This document shows positions 33,019-41,783 of a stretch of DNA of 50,974 nt, piece after piece; position 1 is the first letter of the stretch; every line of letters starts with the position of its first letter. The notes under the pieces were generated by a model. The model did no database searches. It had not been told where the DNA came from and saw only the letters and a program-made list of their open reading frames with translations. This DNA is from Bacteroidales bacterium. Lineage in GTDB: Bacteria > Bacteroidota > Bacteroidia > Bacteroidales > Bacteroidaceae. The stretch spans positions 1 through 50,974 of the forward strand of contig SUXT01000008.1 of assembly GCA_015060835.1 (NCBI GenBank). The letters are read 5' to 3'. Made by a program: the position numbers and the translations under genes.

Positions 33019-34380
33019 TTATTTTGTAATTTTATGTACTGTGTGCATCTTTATCTCTTTTCTGAATCGGGTGTAGTAGAGCAGTGCTGCCGCTGTAAGT
33101 CCGAACGGTAATCCCAACGCTACGCCTATTGCTCCCATCTTCAATGTAAATCCAAACAGATAACTTACAGGTAATGAAATGGAGATGTAGGCTATAAACG
33201 CATATCTTATCAGTGGCTTTGTTACTGCTATTCCGCGCAAGGCATTTGCGTAGTTTATCTGTATGCCGTCGCTCACTTGGTATGCGAGCATGGGGATGAG
33301 CAGGGCAGCAAACATTGTCTGTATGCTCTTGTCTGTAGTGAAGAGCATTGCCAGATGGTTTTGACTCAGTGCAATTGTTATTGACAGTATGGCTGCAACC
33401 AGCATTATGATGTGGAATGCAGCTGTTGCTGTAATGCGTATGTTTTCCCATTCTCCACGTCCGTAGTGATGGCTTATGCGTATGGAGGCGGCTGCTCCTA
33501 TACCATAGTATACAAGGAAGCAGAGTGAGCCGGTGATGCACATCACCTGGAAAGCTGCAAGTTCGGTCGCACCCAGCCACCCCATGAGCAAAGATGCGAG
33601 TGAGAAGGAGGCTGTCTCCATGCCCATCTGCAGGGCAAGAGGGGTACCTATCTTGCATAGTTCCTTTATTTCCTTTTTAGCTATACCTCTTTCGTGGAAG
33701 CCTTTGGAGTAGTTCTTGAAACGACTCTCGCGCTTTATGAGTATGACGAAAAGTGCGATCATTGCCACGCGTGCGATGAGTGTTGCGACTCCTGCTCCGG
33801 TGAGCCCGAGTTCGGGGAATATTCCTATGCCGTAAATGAGCAGGTAATTGAGCACGATGTTTATGATGTTTCCGCTCATTATCACCCACATTGCTACTTT
33901 GGTGGCTGCTACTGTGTCTGTGAACTGCTTGAAGGTGTTGAACATTACTGTCAGTGGCAGTGCGAGCAGCAGTATGAGGAAGTAGGGGCGCATGAGAGGG
34001 AGCAGTTCCTCGGGCTGCCCCATGTTGTGGAGGTTTAGGAAGAGCAGGGTATATATTGCGCATATGATTACTCCGGCAATGGCATTTGCGAAGATGCTGT
34101 CCTTGAACGATGCACCGACATTGTCATTTTCTTTGCGACCGAAGTGTGCTCCTATCACAGGGGTTGCTCCGTAGCTGAAGCCGAGCAGTGCTATTATTCC
34201 GAGGTTGAAGATGTTGTTTACGAATCCTGATGCTGATAGGGCTTCGGCGCTGTAGTGGCCTACCATTATGGTATCGATGAATCCGAGGATGATGTTTCCC
34301 AACTGTCCTATTACTATGGGGGTGCCCAGGCGGATTATCTTTTTGTAGTTTGTTATGTATTTTTCGTTTATGGTGTGCAT
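33019..34380 (-). CDS. MATE-family efflux transporter
   Basis: The 453-aa protein has twelve predicted helices. MATE landmarks include an opening LGTPIVIGQLGNIILGFIDT and the IDTIMVGHYSAEALSASG loop. A second-half repeat begins at about residue 240 (GTPLALQMGMETASFSLASL). These pumps export cationic drugs or metabolites using sodium or protons. It is the NorM/DinF-like type common in Bacteroidales. The gene stands alone, and its upstream region starts 40 bp away with the family 3 element 3b. Confidence 0.93.
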   Translation of the reverse strand: MHTINEKYITNYKKIIRLGTPIVIGQLGNIILGFIDTIMVGHYSAEALSASGFVNNIFNLGIIALLGFSYGATPVIGAHFGRKENDNVGASFKDSIFANAIAGVIICAIYTLLFLNLHNMGQPEELLPLMRPYFLILLLALPLTVMFNTFKQFTDTVAATKVAMWVIMSGNIINIVLNYLLIYGIGIFPELGLTGAGVATLIARVAMIALFVILIKRESRFKNYSKGFHERGIAKKEIKELCKIGTPLALQMGMETASFSLASLLMGWLGATELAAFQVMCITGSLCFLVYYGIGAAASIRISHHYGRGEWENIRITATAAFHIIMLVAAILSITIALSQNHLAMLFTTDKSIQTMFAALLIPMLAYQVSDGIQINYANALRGIAVTKPLIRYAFIAYISISLPVSYLFGFTLKMGAIGVALGLPFGLTAAALLYYTRFRKEIKMHTVHKITK

Positions 34381-34420
34381 ATCTGCTCTTCTTTGCGAGG
34401 TTTTGCGGTGTAAAATAAAA

Positions 34421-34721
34421 ATGATTATGCGATATTATACCTAAAAGTACGACCCCGTCCTTCAATGGATAAAAAACTATTCTAAAAAGTTCCTGCCCTT
34501 AAAGGGGAGGTGGATTCAAAAACAATAGTTTTTGAAGACGGAGGGGTTCTCCTTCGTAGCATGGGCTATTGCTATTATATGTGTAAAGAACCCCCTCCGA
34601 ACTTTTTCTATAGAAATAGTTCTCGTCCCCCTTAAAGAGGGACAACTTTTCAAGTTACTTATTTCCAACAACATTGCAATGCAACATTCTACTTTATGTA
34701 ATATATTTGATAATAATAAAA
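34421..34721 (+). repeat. Family 3 inverted-repeat element 3b (301 bp)
   Basis: The left end ATGATTATGCGATATTATAC resembles the complement of the right end (ATGATTATCAAATATATTAC in copy 3a, slightly changed here), giving imperfect terminal repeats of about 20 bp. The interior has the core shared with family 1: GGAGGTGGATTCAAAAAC, AATA, then GTTTTTGAAGACGGAGG. It lies between the MATE gene and the rpiB terminator and fills the 401-bp gap. Copies 3a (41-130) and 3c (50563-50803) also lie against terminators. Confidence 0.75.
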
Positions 34722-34728
34722 TACAAGA

Positions 34729-34754
34729 GTGCGCCAAAAACGCATTTGGCGCAC
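34729..34754 (-). terminator. Terminator after rpiB
   Basis: Arms GTGCGCCAAA (34729-34738) and TTTGGCGCAC (34745-34754) form a 10-bp stem with a 6-nt loop, 27 bp beyond the rpiB stop on the minus strand. T-rich sequence follows on that strand. Confidence 0.78.
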
Positions 34755-34781
34755 CCTTTATTGTCAGTCTATTGTAATACT

Positions 34782-35222
34782 TTACTTGACAGGAATAGCT
34801 TCGATTCTTCTAATGTGTCTTCCGCCTTCAAATTCGGTATCAAGGAAAGTGGTTACACACTCTTTTGCGGTTGCCTCTTCGATGAAGCGTCCGGGCATTA
34901 CAAGTACATTGGCATCGTTGTGCTGTCTTGCGAGAGATGCAATCTCGGGCTGCCAGCAGAGGGCGCTTCGTATACCTGCATGGTGGTTGAGTGTCATGTT
35001 TATTCCGTTACCGGTGCCGCAGATTGCGATTCCTTTCTCCATTTCACCCTGCTCGATTGCTGTTGCAAGTGCATGGGCGAATGTGGGGTAGTCGCAACTC
35101 TCTGTGCTGTATGTTCCGAAGTCTTTATAGTCGTAACCTTTTGCTGTGAGCCACTCCTTTACCTGTTCCTTAAGGGGGAAGCCTGCGTGGTCGCTTGCAA
35201 GTCCTATTATCGTCTTCTCCAT
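34782..35222 (-). CDS. rpiB: Ribose 5-phosphate isomerase B
   Basis: The 146-aa protein has the RpiB/LacAB fold with GLASDHAGFPLKE at the start, catalytic cysteine in ICGTGNGI, and GRHIRRIEAI at the end. It interconverts ribulose 5-phosphate and ribose 5-phosphate in the pentose phosphate pathway. Its ATG overlaps the stop of the transketolase gene (TAATG), so the two pathway enzymes are coupled. Confidence 0.95.
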   Translation of the reverse strand: MEKTIIGLASDHAGFPLKEQVKEWLTAKGYDYKDFGTYSTESCDYPTFAHALATAIEQGEMEKGIAICGTGNGINMTLNHHAGIRSALCWQPEIASLARQHNDANVLVMPGRFIEEATAKECVTTFLDTEFEGGRHIRRIEAIPVK

Positions 35223-37234
35223 TATAACATCTCTTTTACCTGTTTGTAAACGTTCTGTGCTGTGAAGCCGAGTTTTTCGTCAAGCACTTTGTAGGGAGCT
35301 GAGAATCCGAATGATTCGAGTCCGTATACTTTGCCGTTGTGGCCTACGAGACCTTCGAGGTTTACGGGCAGACCGGCTGTGAGACCGAATATCTTAGCGC
35401 CACAGGGGAGTATGCTCTGCTGGTACTCTTTGGGCTGTGAGCGGAAGAGTCCGTCTGAGGGAACTGATACGATACGTGTCTTTATGCCGTCCTCTTTGAG
35501 AAGTTTAGCTCCTTCGACAAGTGTAGAAACCTCTGAACCTGATGCGAGAAGAATTACATCGTACTCTTCGTCTGAACCTGCTACAATGTATGCTCCCTTT
35601 TCAGCCTGTTTGTAGTCGTTGCCTGCGGGGAGGTTGTTTACATTCTGGCGAGAGAGGATGAGGGCTGTGGGGCTGTCTGTGTTCTCCATTGCCAACTTCC
35701 ATGCCTGTGTTGTCTCGTTTACATCGGCGGGACGCATTACAAGCATTGAGTTCTTGCCGTGGTGGTTCTTCAGTTTCTCCATCAGGCGAATCTGTGCCTC
35801 CTGCTCAACGGGTTCGTGTGTGGGGCCGTCCTCGCCTACGCGGAATGCATCGTGTGACCAGATGAATTTAACGGGAAGCTCCATGAGGGCTGCCATACGT
35901 ATTGCGGGCTTCATGTAGTCGCTGAACACGAAGAATGTGCCGCAAGCTGCGAGTACACCGCCGTGGAGTGTCATACCTATGCAGAGACAAGCCATTGTAA
36001 GCTCTGATACACCGGCGTGGAGGAATGCTCCGCTGAAGTCGCCGGGTACTATTGCATGAGTCTTTTTGAGGAAGCCGTCGGTCTTGTCGCTGTTGCAGAG
36101 GTCGGCAGATGAACAGATCATGTTCTCGTATTTCTCGGCAAGGATACCGAGGATTGTTGCCGATGCGTTGCGGGTAGGAGAGTCTGCCTTCTGCTCTATT
36201 GAATCCCAATCGATAACGGGTTTCTTGCCGCCGAACCACTCAGCCTCTTTTATTGCAAGGTCGGGATTCTGTGCTGCCCACATAGCTTTTTTCTGTTTAC
36301 GCTCGGCTACGATTGATTTCAACTCTTCGAGGCGTGCATCATACATTGCCTTTACTTCGGGGAAGTACTGGAAGGGGTTCTCTACATCGCCGCCGAGGTT
36401 TTTGATGGTGTTGATGTAGGCATCGCCACCGAGAGGTGCACCGTGTGTGGCGCAGTCGAATTCGTAGCTGCTGCCATCGGCACGGCGTGCCCCCTTACCC
36501 ATTACAGTGTTACCGATGATGAGGGTGGGGCGCTTGCTCTCTGCCTTTGCTTCTGTGAGTGCTGCGCGTATTGCGTCGCTGTCGTTGCCGTCGATTGTAA
36601 TTACTTTCCAACCCCATGCCTCATACTTCATAGCTGTGTTTTCAGCCATTACCATGTCGCAGGGTGTTGAAAGCTGTATCTTGTTTGCGTCGTAGAACAT
36701 GATGAGGTTGTCGAGACCGAGGAAACCTGCCATGCGGCCTGCACCCTGTGAAATCTCCTCCTCTACGCCACCGTCAGAGATGAATGCATAGATTGTCTGG
36801 TTCATTGTCTCTTCGCCCAAGCGTGCTTTGAGGAATTTTGCTGCGATGGCTGCACCTACTGCATATACATGACCTTGTCCGAGAGGTCCTGAAGTGTTTT
36901 CGATTCCGTGCTTGAGGTCTACTTCGGGGTGACCGGGTGTGCAACTTCCCCACTGACGGAACTGTTTGAGTTCGTCAAGAGTGTATTTGTCGCAGAGCGA
37001 GAGTACCGAGTAGAGCATGGGCGACATGTGACCAGGATCGAGGAAGAAGCGGTCTCTCTCTTCCCATGTGGGGTTCTCGGGGTCGAATACCATAAACTCG
37101 GAATATAGTACGTTGATGAAGTCTGCACCTCCCATAGCGCCGCCGGGGTGGCCTGATTTTGCTTTTTCTACCATGGCTGCCGTCAGTATTCTAATGTTGT
37201 CGGCTGCTTTGTTCATCAGTTCTTTGCTGTTCAT
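35222..37234 (-). CDS. tkt: Transketolase
   Basis: The protein is 670 aa from the ATG at 37234 (MNSKELMNKAADNIRILTAA). The frame opens further upstream, but the extra 18 residues are not transketolase-like. It has KSGHPGGAMGGADF, the thiamine-diphosphate motif with SDGGVEEEIS and MFYDANKIQLS, GEDGPTHEPVEQ and the C-terminal domain from about residue 530. It moves two-carbon units between sugar phosphates. It is followed by rpiB with overlapping codons and preceded 87 bp upstream by galM on the same strand. Confidence 0.96.
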   Translation of the reverse strand: MNSKELMNKAADNIRILTAAMVEKAKSGHPGGAMGGADFINVLYSEFMVFDPENPTWEERDRFFLDPGHMSPMLYSVLSLCDKYTLDELKQFRQWGSCTPGHPEVDLKHGIENTSGPLGQGHVYAVGAAIAAKFLKARLGEETMNQTIYAFISDGGVEEEISQGAGRMAGFLGLDNLIMFYDANKIQLSTPCDMVMAENTAMKYEAWGWKVITIDGNDSDAIRAALTEAKAESKRPTLIIGNTVMGKGARRADGSSYEFDCATHGAPLGGDAYINTIKNLGGDVENPFQYFPEVKAMYDARLEELKSIVAERKQKKAMWAAQNPDLAIKEAEWFGGKKPVIDWDSIEQKADSPTRNASATILGILAEKYENMICSSADLCNSDKTDGFLKKTHAIVPGDFSGAFLHAGVSELTMACLCIGMTLHGGVLAACGTFFVFSDYMKPAIRMAALMELPVKFIWSHDAFRVGEDGPTHEPVEQEAQIRLMEKLKNHHGKNSMLVMRPADVNETTQAWKLAMENTDSPTALILSRQNVNNLPAGNDYKQAEKGAYIVAGSDEEYDVILLASGSEVSTLVEGAKLLKEDGIKTRIVSVPSDGLFRSQPKEYQQSILPCGAKIFGLTAGLPVNLEGLVGHNGKVYGLESFGFSAPYKVLDEKLGFTAQNVYKQVKEML

Positions 37235-37321
37235 GTCTTTACAATTATATATATTATAATGTGTATTATCTCTCTGTTTTAATAACAACGGTTGAGTTGT
37301 CGTATTGTTTTTCTGTCTTTA

Positions 37322-38476
37322 TTATTTTTCTACACCGAACTTGAAGATGCAGTGGCTTGTGTATTTCTCACCGGGTTTCAAGATTGCTGAGGGCCACTCG
37401 GGTTTGTTGGGTGTGTCGGGGTATTTCTGTGTCTCAAGACAGATTGCCGAACGCTGGGGATAAGCAATGCCTTTCTTTCCTTTTACTTTGCCGTCGAGGA
37501 AGTTGCCGGTGTATATCTGTATGCCGGGTTCGTCGGTGTATACTTCGAGAGTGATACCTGTTTCGGGGCAAACTACCTTTGCTGCTACCTTAGTGATGTC
37601 GCCTGCTGTGTTGAGTACCCAGTTGTGGTCGTATCCGTTACCGTTCTTCAGCTGTACAAAATCGTAGTTGTTGATCTCCTTGCCTATTTCTTTTGCTGTG
37701 CGGAAGTCCATGGGGGTGTTCTCTACGGGGAGAATCTCGCCTGTTGTCATGAATGTGCTGTCAACGGGTGTGTAGTTGTCGGCGTTGATTGTGAGCAGAC
37801 ACTCTGTGATGGGCTTTGATGCATCACCGGTGAGGTTGAAATATGAGTGGTTTGTCATATTGATGACTGTAGTCTTGTCGGTTGTAGCCTCGTATGCGAT
37901 GTCGATTGCATTTTCATCGGTAAGGGTGTATGTTACTTTTGCTACTACGTTGCCGGGGAAGTTGGCATCTCCGTCGGGTGAGTTGAGCACAAGTGTGAGC
38001 TTGTTGCCTGTTACCTGCTCTACATCGAATACTTTGTACTGCCATCCTTCGGGACCGCCGTGGAGGCAGTGGCCGTAGTTGTTCTGGGGAAGTTGGTATT
38101 CTACGCCTTCCACTGTTATCTTGCCCTGGTTGATGCGGTTGGCATAACGGCCGATGCATGCTCCGAAGTCTGATGATATGTTCTTGTAGTCATCTACATT
38201 GTCAAAGCCTAATACAATGTCTCTTTTCACTCCGTCCTTGCCGGGTACCATTATTGATGCGATGCGGCCGCCGAGGTTGGTGATGCATACTTCTACACCA
38301 TTCTTGTTGGTGAGAGTGTAGAGTGCTGTCTTTTTGCCGTCGAACTCCTTAACGAATTTTTCGGGGGTGAGACCTGATTCTGTCAAAGTGCAATTCTGTT
38401 GTTTTTCGCCACCGCATGAGCAGAGTGCCAATGCGATAAGTGCAATGCCAAAAAGGCCTTTTGTAAACTTTTTCAT
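37322..38476 (-). CDS. galM: Aldose 1-epimerase, lipoprotein form
   Basis: The protein is 384 aa from the ATG at 38476 (MKKFTKGLFG). It starts with a lipoprotein signal peptide (lipobox ALCSC), so it is exported and anchored. The frame runs 55 codons further upstream but that part is basic and not signal-like. The GalM fold shows GRYANRINQGKI, NYGHCLHGGPEGW (catalytic histidine), MTNHSYFNLTG, and the catalytic glutamate region near the end (SAICLETQKYPDTPN). It interconverts alpha and beta anomers of free sugars. Its outside location suits sugars released from polysaccharides. It is likely the first gene of galM-tkt-rpiB. Confidence 0.94.
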   Translation of the reverse strand: MKKFTKGLFGIALIALALCSCGGEKQQNCTLTESGLTPEKFVKEFDGKKTALYTLTNKNGVEVCITNLGGRIASIMVPGKDGVKRDIVLGFDNVDDYKNISSDFGACIGRYANRINQGKITVEGVEYQLPQNNYGHCLHGGPEGWQYKVFDVEQVTGNKLTLVLNSPDGDANFPGNVVAKVTYTLTDENAIDIAYEATTDKTTVINMTNHSYFNLTGDASKPITECLLTINADNYTPVDSTFMTTGEILPVENTPMDFRTAKEIGKEINNYDFVQLKNGNGYDHNWVLNTAGDITKVAAKVVCPETGITLEVYTDEPGIQIYTGNFLDGKVKGKKGIAYPQRSAICLETQKYPDTPNKPEWPSAILKPGEKYTSHCIFKFGVEK

Positions 38477-38637
38477 TATGTGATGAGTTTGGTTTATAAT
38501 TCTGTTATTGTAATTTTTTGTAAAATTACTACAATTTGTCCGATTAAAGGGTATTTTTCTCCAAAAACATTCTCTTTTTTTTAAAATTCTTGTCTTGCGA
38601 CCTCTTTTTATAGTTTTTTTACCGGATACCTTATAAT

Positions 38638-38666
38638 ACAATAAGGCTGCAATGCAGCCTTATTGT
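38638..38666 (-). terminator. Stem-loop overlapping the end of the hydrolase gene
   Basis: Arms ACAATAAGGCTGC (38638-38650) and GCAGCCTTATTGT (38654-38666) form a 13-bp stem with a 3-nt loop. The stop codon of the minus-strand hydrolase (38660-38662) lies inside the stem. The T tail on the minus strand is weak. 38477-38637 otherwise holds only AT-rich upstream sequence of galM. Confidence 0.7.
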
Positions 38667-39301
38667 AGATATATGTTACTCATTTTTTCAGTTTCAATAG
38701 TGGTGGCAGGACCGTGTCCGGGGTAGACTATGGTGTCGCCGGGCAGGGTGAGCATCTTCTCTTTTATATTCTTTATGAGTGTAGAGTGGTCGCTGTCCGC
38801 AAAGTCGGTGCGGCCGATACTGCATTGGAACAGTACGTCGCCCGAAAAGATTGCCTTTTCTTCGGGGATGTAGTATCCGAGACTGCCGGGTGAGTGCCCG
38901 GGCAGATGGAGCACATTGATGGTGTATTTGCCGAAGGTGATTGTGTCGCCCTCGTTGAGTATGCGCCCCAATGCGGGGACTTTACCTGTGTAGCGTATGC
39001 CGAAGCGGGCAAGACGCTCGCCGATTGTTTCTGCCCAGGGCCAGTCTGCATCATTTGCTTCGCTCTTGAGCCCGAACTCTTTCTCTATGAATGCATTGCC
39101 GAATACGTGGTCGAAGTGCAGATGGGTATTGAGGCTGTGTGTCAGTTTAAGCCCGTTCTGCTTTACGAAATCCTTCAGTTCCTCCTCTTCGTCGGAATAA
39201 AAGGTGGCAGGGTCTATGATGATTGCTTCAAGGCTATCTTCGTCCCACAAAAGGTATGTGTTGACGGCTATGTCGTTGAATACAAATGTCTTTATTCTCA
39301 T
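38660..39301 (-). CDS. Metallo-beta-lactamase-fold hydrolase (glyoxalase II-like)
   Basis: The 213-aa protein has the metal motif THLHFDHVFGN (H-x-H-x-D-H, about residues 59-68), LPGHSPGSLGYY, FSGDVLFQCSIGRTD and YPGHGPATTIETE. These residues bind two metal ions, usually zinc. The fold matches the YcbL/GloB-like group that hydrolyses thioesters such as lactoylglutathione-type compounds; the real substrate is unknown. It follows rsmG by 6 bp, so the two are cotranscribed. Confidence 0.9.
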   Translation of the reverse strand: MRIKTFVFNDIAVNTYLLWDEDSLEAIIIDPATFYSDEEEELKDFVKQNGLKLTHSLNTHLHFDHVFGNAFIEKEFGLKSEANDADWPWAETIGERLARFGIRYTGKVPALGRILNEGDTITFGKYTINVLHLPGHSPGSLGYYIPEEKAIFSGDVLFQCSIGRTDFADSDHSTLIKNIKEKMLTLPGDTIVYPGHGPATTIETEKMSNIYLQ

Positions 39302-39307
39302 TGTATA

Positions 39308-39931
39308 TTAGTTTATAGGTACGTATACCACTTTTTTCTTTTTAAAGAATTCATCCTCGAAGTAGTTGTGCAGGTCTATCATATCCACGCAGTTCTTGAA
39401 GGGGCGTATCTCCTCTTGCAATTCACCTCCTTTAAGGCATATTATGCCGTTGGGGAGTGCATTCTTCTGATCTTTGTCAATGTTTTTGCGACAGATTTTC
39501 ACTACATCGGGCAGGGGCATCACTGCGCGGCTTACCACGAAGTTGAACTTCTCCTTTATCTCTTCGCCACGGCTGTGGGCGAAGGTGATATTCTTTAGTC
39601 CTATGGCTTCGGATATTTCGCGGGCTACCCTTACTTTCTTTCCTATGCTGTCCACGAGGTGGAATTTCACTTCAGGGAAGAGAATTGCGAGGGGTACGCC
39701 GGGGAAGCCTCCGCCGCAGCCGAAGTCCATAACAGTTGTGCCGTCGCGGAAGTTTATCATCTTGGCGATGCCCAATGAGTGGAGTACGTGGTGGAGGTAG
39801 AGATTCTCAATATCCTTGCGCGAGATTACGTTTATCTTGCTGTTCCAGTCGAGGTAGAGGTCGTACAGTGCAGCAAACTGTTCTTTCTGCTTGTCGCTCA
39901 GGTTGGGGAAGTATTTAAGTATGTGTTCCAT
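39308..39931 (-). CDS. rsmG: 16S rRNA (guanine-N7) methyltransferase RsmG
   Basis: The 207-aa length is usual. It has the S-adenosylmethionine site VMDFGCGGGFPGVPLAILFP (about residues 68-87), followed by HLVDSIGKKVRVA and VVSRAVMPLPDVV. It methylates G527 (Escherichia coli numbering) of 16S rRNA; loss gives low-level streptomycin resistance in several bacteria. It begins 4 bp after the DUF3298 lipoprotein stop and is followed by the hydrolase gene. Confidence 0.96.
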   Translation of the reverse strand: MEHILKYFPNLSDKQKEQFAALYDLYLDWNSKINVISRKDIENLYLHHVLHSLGIAKMINFRDGTTVMDFGCGGGFPGVPLAILFPEVKFHLVDSIGKKVRVAREISEAIGLKNITFAHSRGEEIKEKFNFVVSRAVMPLPDVVKICRKNIDKDQKNALPNGIICLKGGELQEEIRPFKNCVDMIDLHNYFEDEFFKKKKVVYVPIN

Positions 39932-39935
39932 AATT

Positions 39936-40727
39936 TTATTTCATTATTTCTGATAGTTCGTCGTATGTGAATCCGAGGGTTGTCGTGCCCATGCTGTAGG
40001 GGGCAATGTCGTATGTGTTGTAGAAGAAGAGTATGCTGTCCTTCTTCAGCATGAAGTTTTCTGTTGGGTAGATGTCGTTGAATGTCAGATACCCTTTCTC
40101 CTTTATATCTTTGCGACTGGTGGCACCTGTCTTTTCGGCGAGGGCATCAGTCAGTCGGTTGCAAAGATACTCTTCATATCCCTCTTTGAAGATGTCGGCG
40201 AGGTATATTTCGTTGCCGCTGTCGGGATTGAAGTTGATGTAGGTGTACATGGTGTGTGGGTGTGCACCTCCGTTGTAGGTGTAGTTGTATATTTCATATA
40301 TGACAGTTCCGCCGCGACCGTATTCTACGTTTGTCTTGAGGTCGTAGCTGAAGTTGAACCACGGGGCGTTTTCGTTTATGTGTTTCTCGTTGAGGTATTC
40401 GGGGAGCAGGTCGTAGTAGTCGCTGCGGATGTTTGCCATGAAGGTGTCGACGGTGGCTGTGAGGTCGCCATTTTCACTGCCGAAGATGGTGGCGATAATC
40501 GAGTTGTTTATCTTGTCCATGCGTTCCTTGTTATCGGACTCTATGGTCTTTATCGAGATGTTGCATTCGTATTTGGGCGAATTGTTGCTTGCGGTGTCGA
40601 GCAGTAGGGTACAACTGCTGTTGTGTTCAATGAATTTGTCATTGTTTCTGCGGCCGTCTCCCGGGGTGGTGTTGCAGGCTGTGATTATGCCGGCAATTAA
40701 AATTATGTAAAGTGCGCACTTTTTCAT
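39936..40727 (-). CDS. DUF3298-domain lipoprotein (RsiV-like)
   Basis: The 263-aa protein has a lipoprotein signal peptide (lipobox IITAC at about residue 18). A DUF4163-like N-terminal part follows, then a DUF3298 domain (about 160-262; NYTYNGGAHPHTMYTYINFN, DIAPYSMGTTTLGF). The same domain forms the outer part of the anti-sigma factor RsiV, which binds lysozyme, but this protein lacks the sigma-binding and membrane parts. A role in sensing or binding at the cell surface is possible. It is first gene of a run with rsmG. Confidence 0.87.
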   Translation of the reverse strand: MKKCALYIILIAGIITACNTTPGDGRRNNDKFIEHNSSCTLLLDTASNNSPKYECNISIKTIESDNKERMDKINNSIIATIFGSENGDLTATVDTFMANIRSDYYDLLPEYLNEKHINENAPWFNFSYDLKTNVEYGRGGTVIYEIYNYTYNGGAHPHTMYTYINFNPDSGNEIYLADIFKEGYEEYLCNRLTDALAEKTGATSRKDIKEKGYLTFNDIYPTENFMLKKDSILFFYNTYDIAPYSMGTTTLGFTYDELSEIMK

Positions 40728-40781
40728 AGGTCGTTTGTTATATTGTTACCTTTCGGATGTTTCTTCTTTTGCAGTTTACCG

Positions 40782-40789
40782 CAAAGATA
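40782..40789 (-). promoter_or_regulatory. Candidate -7 box for the DUF3298-rsmG-hydrolase operon
   Basis: The minus strand reads TATCTTTG, a very common form of the Bacteroidota -7 box, 55 bp before the ATG at 40727. No -33 TTTG is clear. The divergent YtxH gene starts at 40886, so its promoter must also lie in this 158-bp gap. Confidence 0.55.
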
Positions 40790-40885
40790 GTGATTTTTGT
40801 TCGATATTGTTGTGATTGCGGTCTATTTTCAGCTTTTGAGGATTTATTGCCGTTGGTATTATTAATTTTAAAATTTTACAAGATT

Positions 40886-41113
40886 ATGAAACTTGGTTAT
40901 TTGTTGGCTTTCGGTGGCGGTGCTATTGTTGCCGGTGTTGCAATGATGCTGCTTGCTCCAAAATCGGGCGAGGAGGCATGTGTTAACTTCAGAAGAAGAA
41001 TGGAGGATATGAAGAGATGTGTGGGCGATGCTGTCGAGGAGGCTCTGAAGAAGCACCATGAGCAGCATGGCAAGGTGAATGTAGAGTCCGAGGTTGTATC
41101 CTTCGAAAAGTAG
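40886..41113 (+). CDS. YtxH-like small envelope protein
   Basis: The protein is 75 aa from the ATG at 40886 (MKLGYLLAFGGGAIVAGVAM); the frame opens earlier at 40757 but that extension is not conserved-looking and overlaps the promoter region. It has a glycine-rich membrane helix, then MLLAPKSGEEAC, the typical YtxH turn, then a charged helix. YtxH proteins are linked to general stress in other bacteria. It is the first of three small genes on the plus strand, 11 bp before the next. Confidence 0.82.
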   Translation: MKLGYLLAFGGGAIVAGVAMMLLAPKSGEEACVNFRRRMEDMKRCVGDAVEEALKKHHEQHGKVNVESEVVSFEK

Positions 41114-41124
41114 TTGTCGAAGCT

Positions 41125-41484
41125 ATGAACATAGGGCTTGATATTGATGCTTTATCTGATAGTATGCGCGAGTTTGCCACTGCGAAGTTCGATTCTCTTA
41201 AACTTTATGCAGTGGAGTGGCTCGCGCTGCTTTCGGCAGAGTTGGTCTCGGTGCTTTTGGCGGCTTTGCTGATGTTAGGGGCTGTTATGTTTTTCTTGTT
41301 CGCGTTGCTGGTTGTCCTTGCTGATATTATCGGGCTGTTATACTCTTGCCTGATAGTAGGCGGGGTGCTGCTTTTATTTTCGTTTGCCGTTTGTCTTTTC
41401 GGACAGCGGTTGTTTGCCGATGTTTTTGTCGGCCGCTTTTGTAGGATTTTATTTTCGTTAGATGCAGAAGATGAGAAGGAGTGA
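41125..41484 (+). CDS. Phage-holin superfamily III-type membrane protein (DUF1469-like)
   Basis: The 119-aa protein has an amphipathic N-terminal helix and two strong membrane segments (about residues 36-60 and 66-93). This layout fits the Actinobacteria/phage holin family often found beside YtxH genes in Bacteroidales. It is chromosomal, not part of a phage here. The role in the cell is unknown, probably envelope stress. Its last 23 nt overlap the next gene. Confidence 0.78.
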   Translation: MNIGLDIDALSDSMREFATAKFDSLKLYAVEWLALLSAELVSVLLAALLMLGAVMFFLFALLVVLADIIGLLYSCLIVGGVLLLFSFAVCLFGQRLFADVFVGRFCRILFSLDAEDEKE

Positions 41485-41713
41485 TTATTCGAAAATCGTC
41501 AGTTTGAGTGAGCTGAGGCTTGCGCGTCACGAAAATGATAGGGAATTAAAGTCTATTATGGTGGTGGTTATGGGAGAGTATGAAACTTTGCGACGAAGAT
41601 TCTCGTTGGGCGTGCTTCTCGTCGATGCTCTTTCTTCTTTTATGTCGATGTTTGCGAAGTTTGCTATCTTGCGGAGAGTTCTTTTGTGGTTGCGGGTGTG
41701 GGGAGGAAAATAG
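41462..41713 (+). CDS. Third small protein of the YtxH/holin-like operon
   Basis: The 83-aa protein is basic, with many arginines (RLARHENDRELKS, YETLRRRFSLG) and a weakly hydrophobic helix at about 50-65. It resembles the conserved small partner that usually follows the YtxH and holin-like genes in Bacteroidales; I cannot assign a function. It overlaps the previous gene by 23 nt, supporting coupled translation. A strong bidirectional terminator follows at once. Confidence 0.7.
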   Translation: MQKMRRSDYSKIVSLSELRLARHENDRELKSIMVVVMGEYETLRRRFSLGVLLVDALSSFMSMFAKFAILRRVLLWLRVWGGK

Positions 41714-41719
41714 CAATAG

Positions 41720-41763
41720 AAAAACACAAATCATCAAGGAACTCCTTGATGATTTGTGTTTTT
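41720..41763. terminator. Bidirectional terminator between convergent operons
   Basis: Perfect 21-bp arms (41720-41740 and 41743-41763; core CACAAATCATCAAGGA) are separated by 2 nt, with A runs on one side and T runs on the other. It ends both the YtxH operon and the minus-strand secreted-protein operon. Confidence 0.93.
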
Positions 41764-41783
41764 GATTAGTTTGTTAAGGTTGG

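Noticed and set aside
41125-41484. Prophage holin
   Set aside because: No lysin, portal, capsid or integrase genes are near; the gene sits in a YtxH operon typical of Bacteroidales chromosomes.
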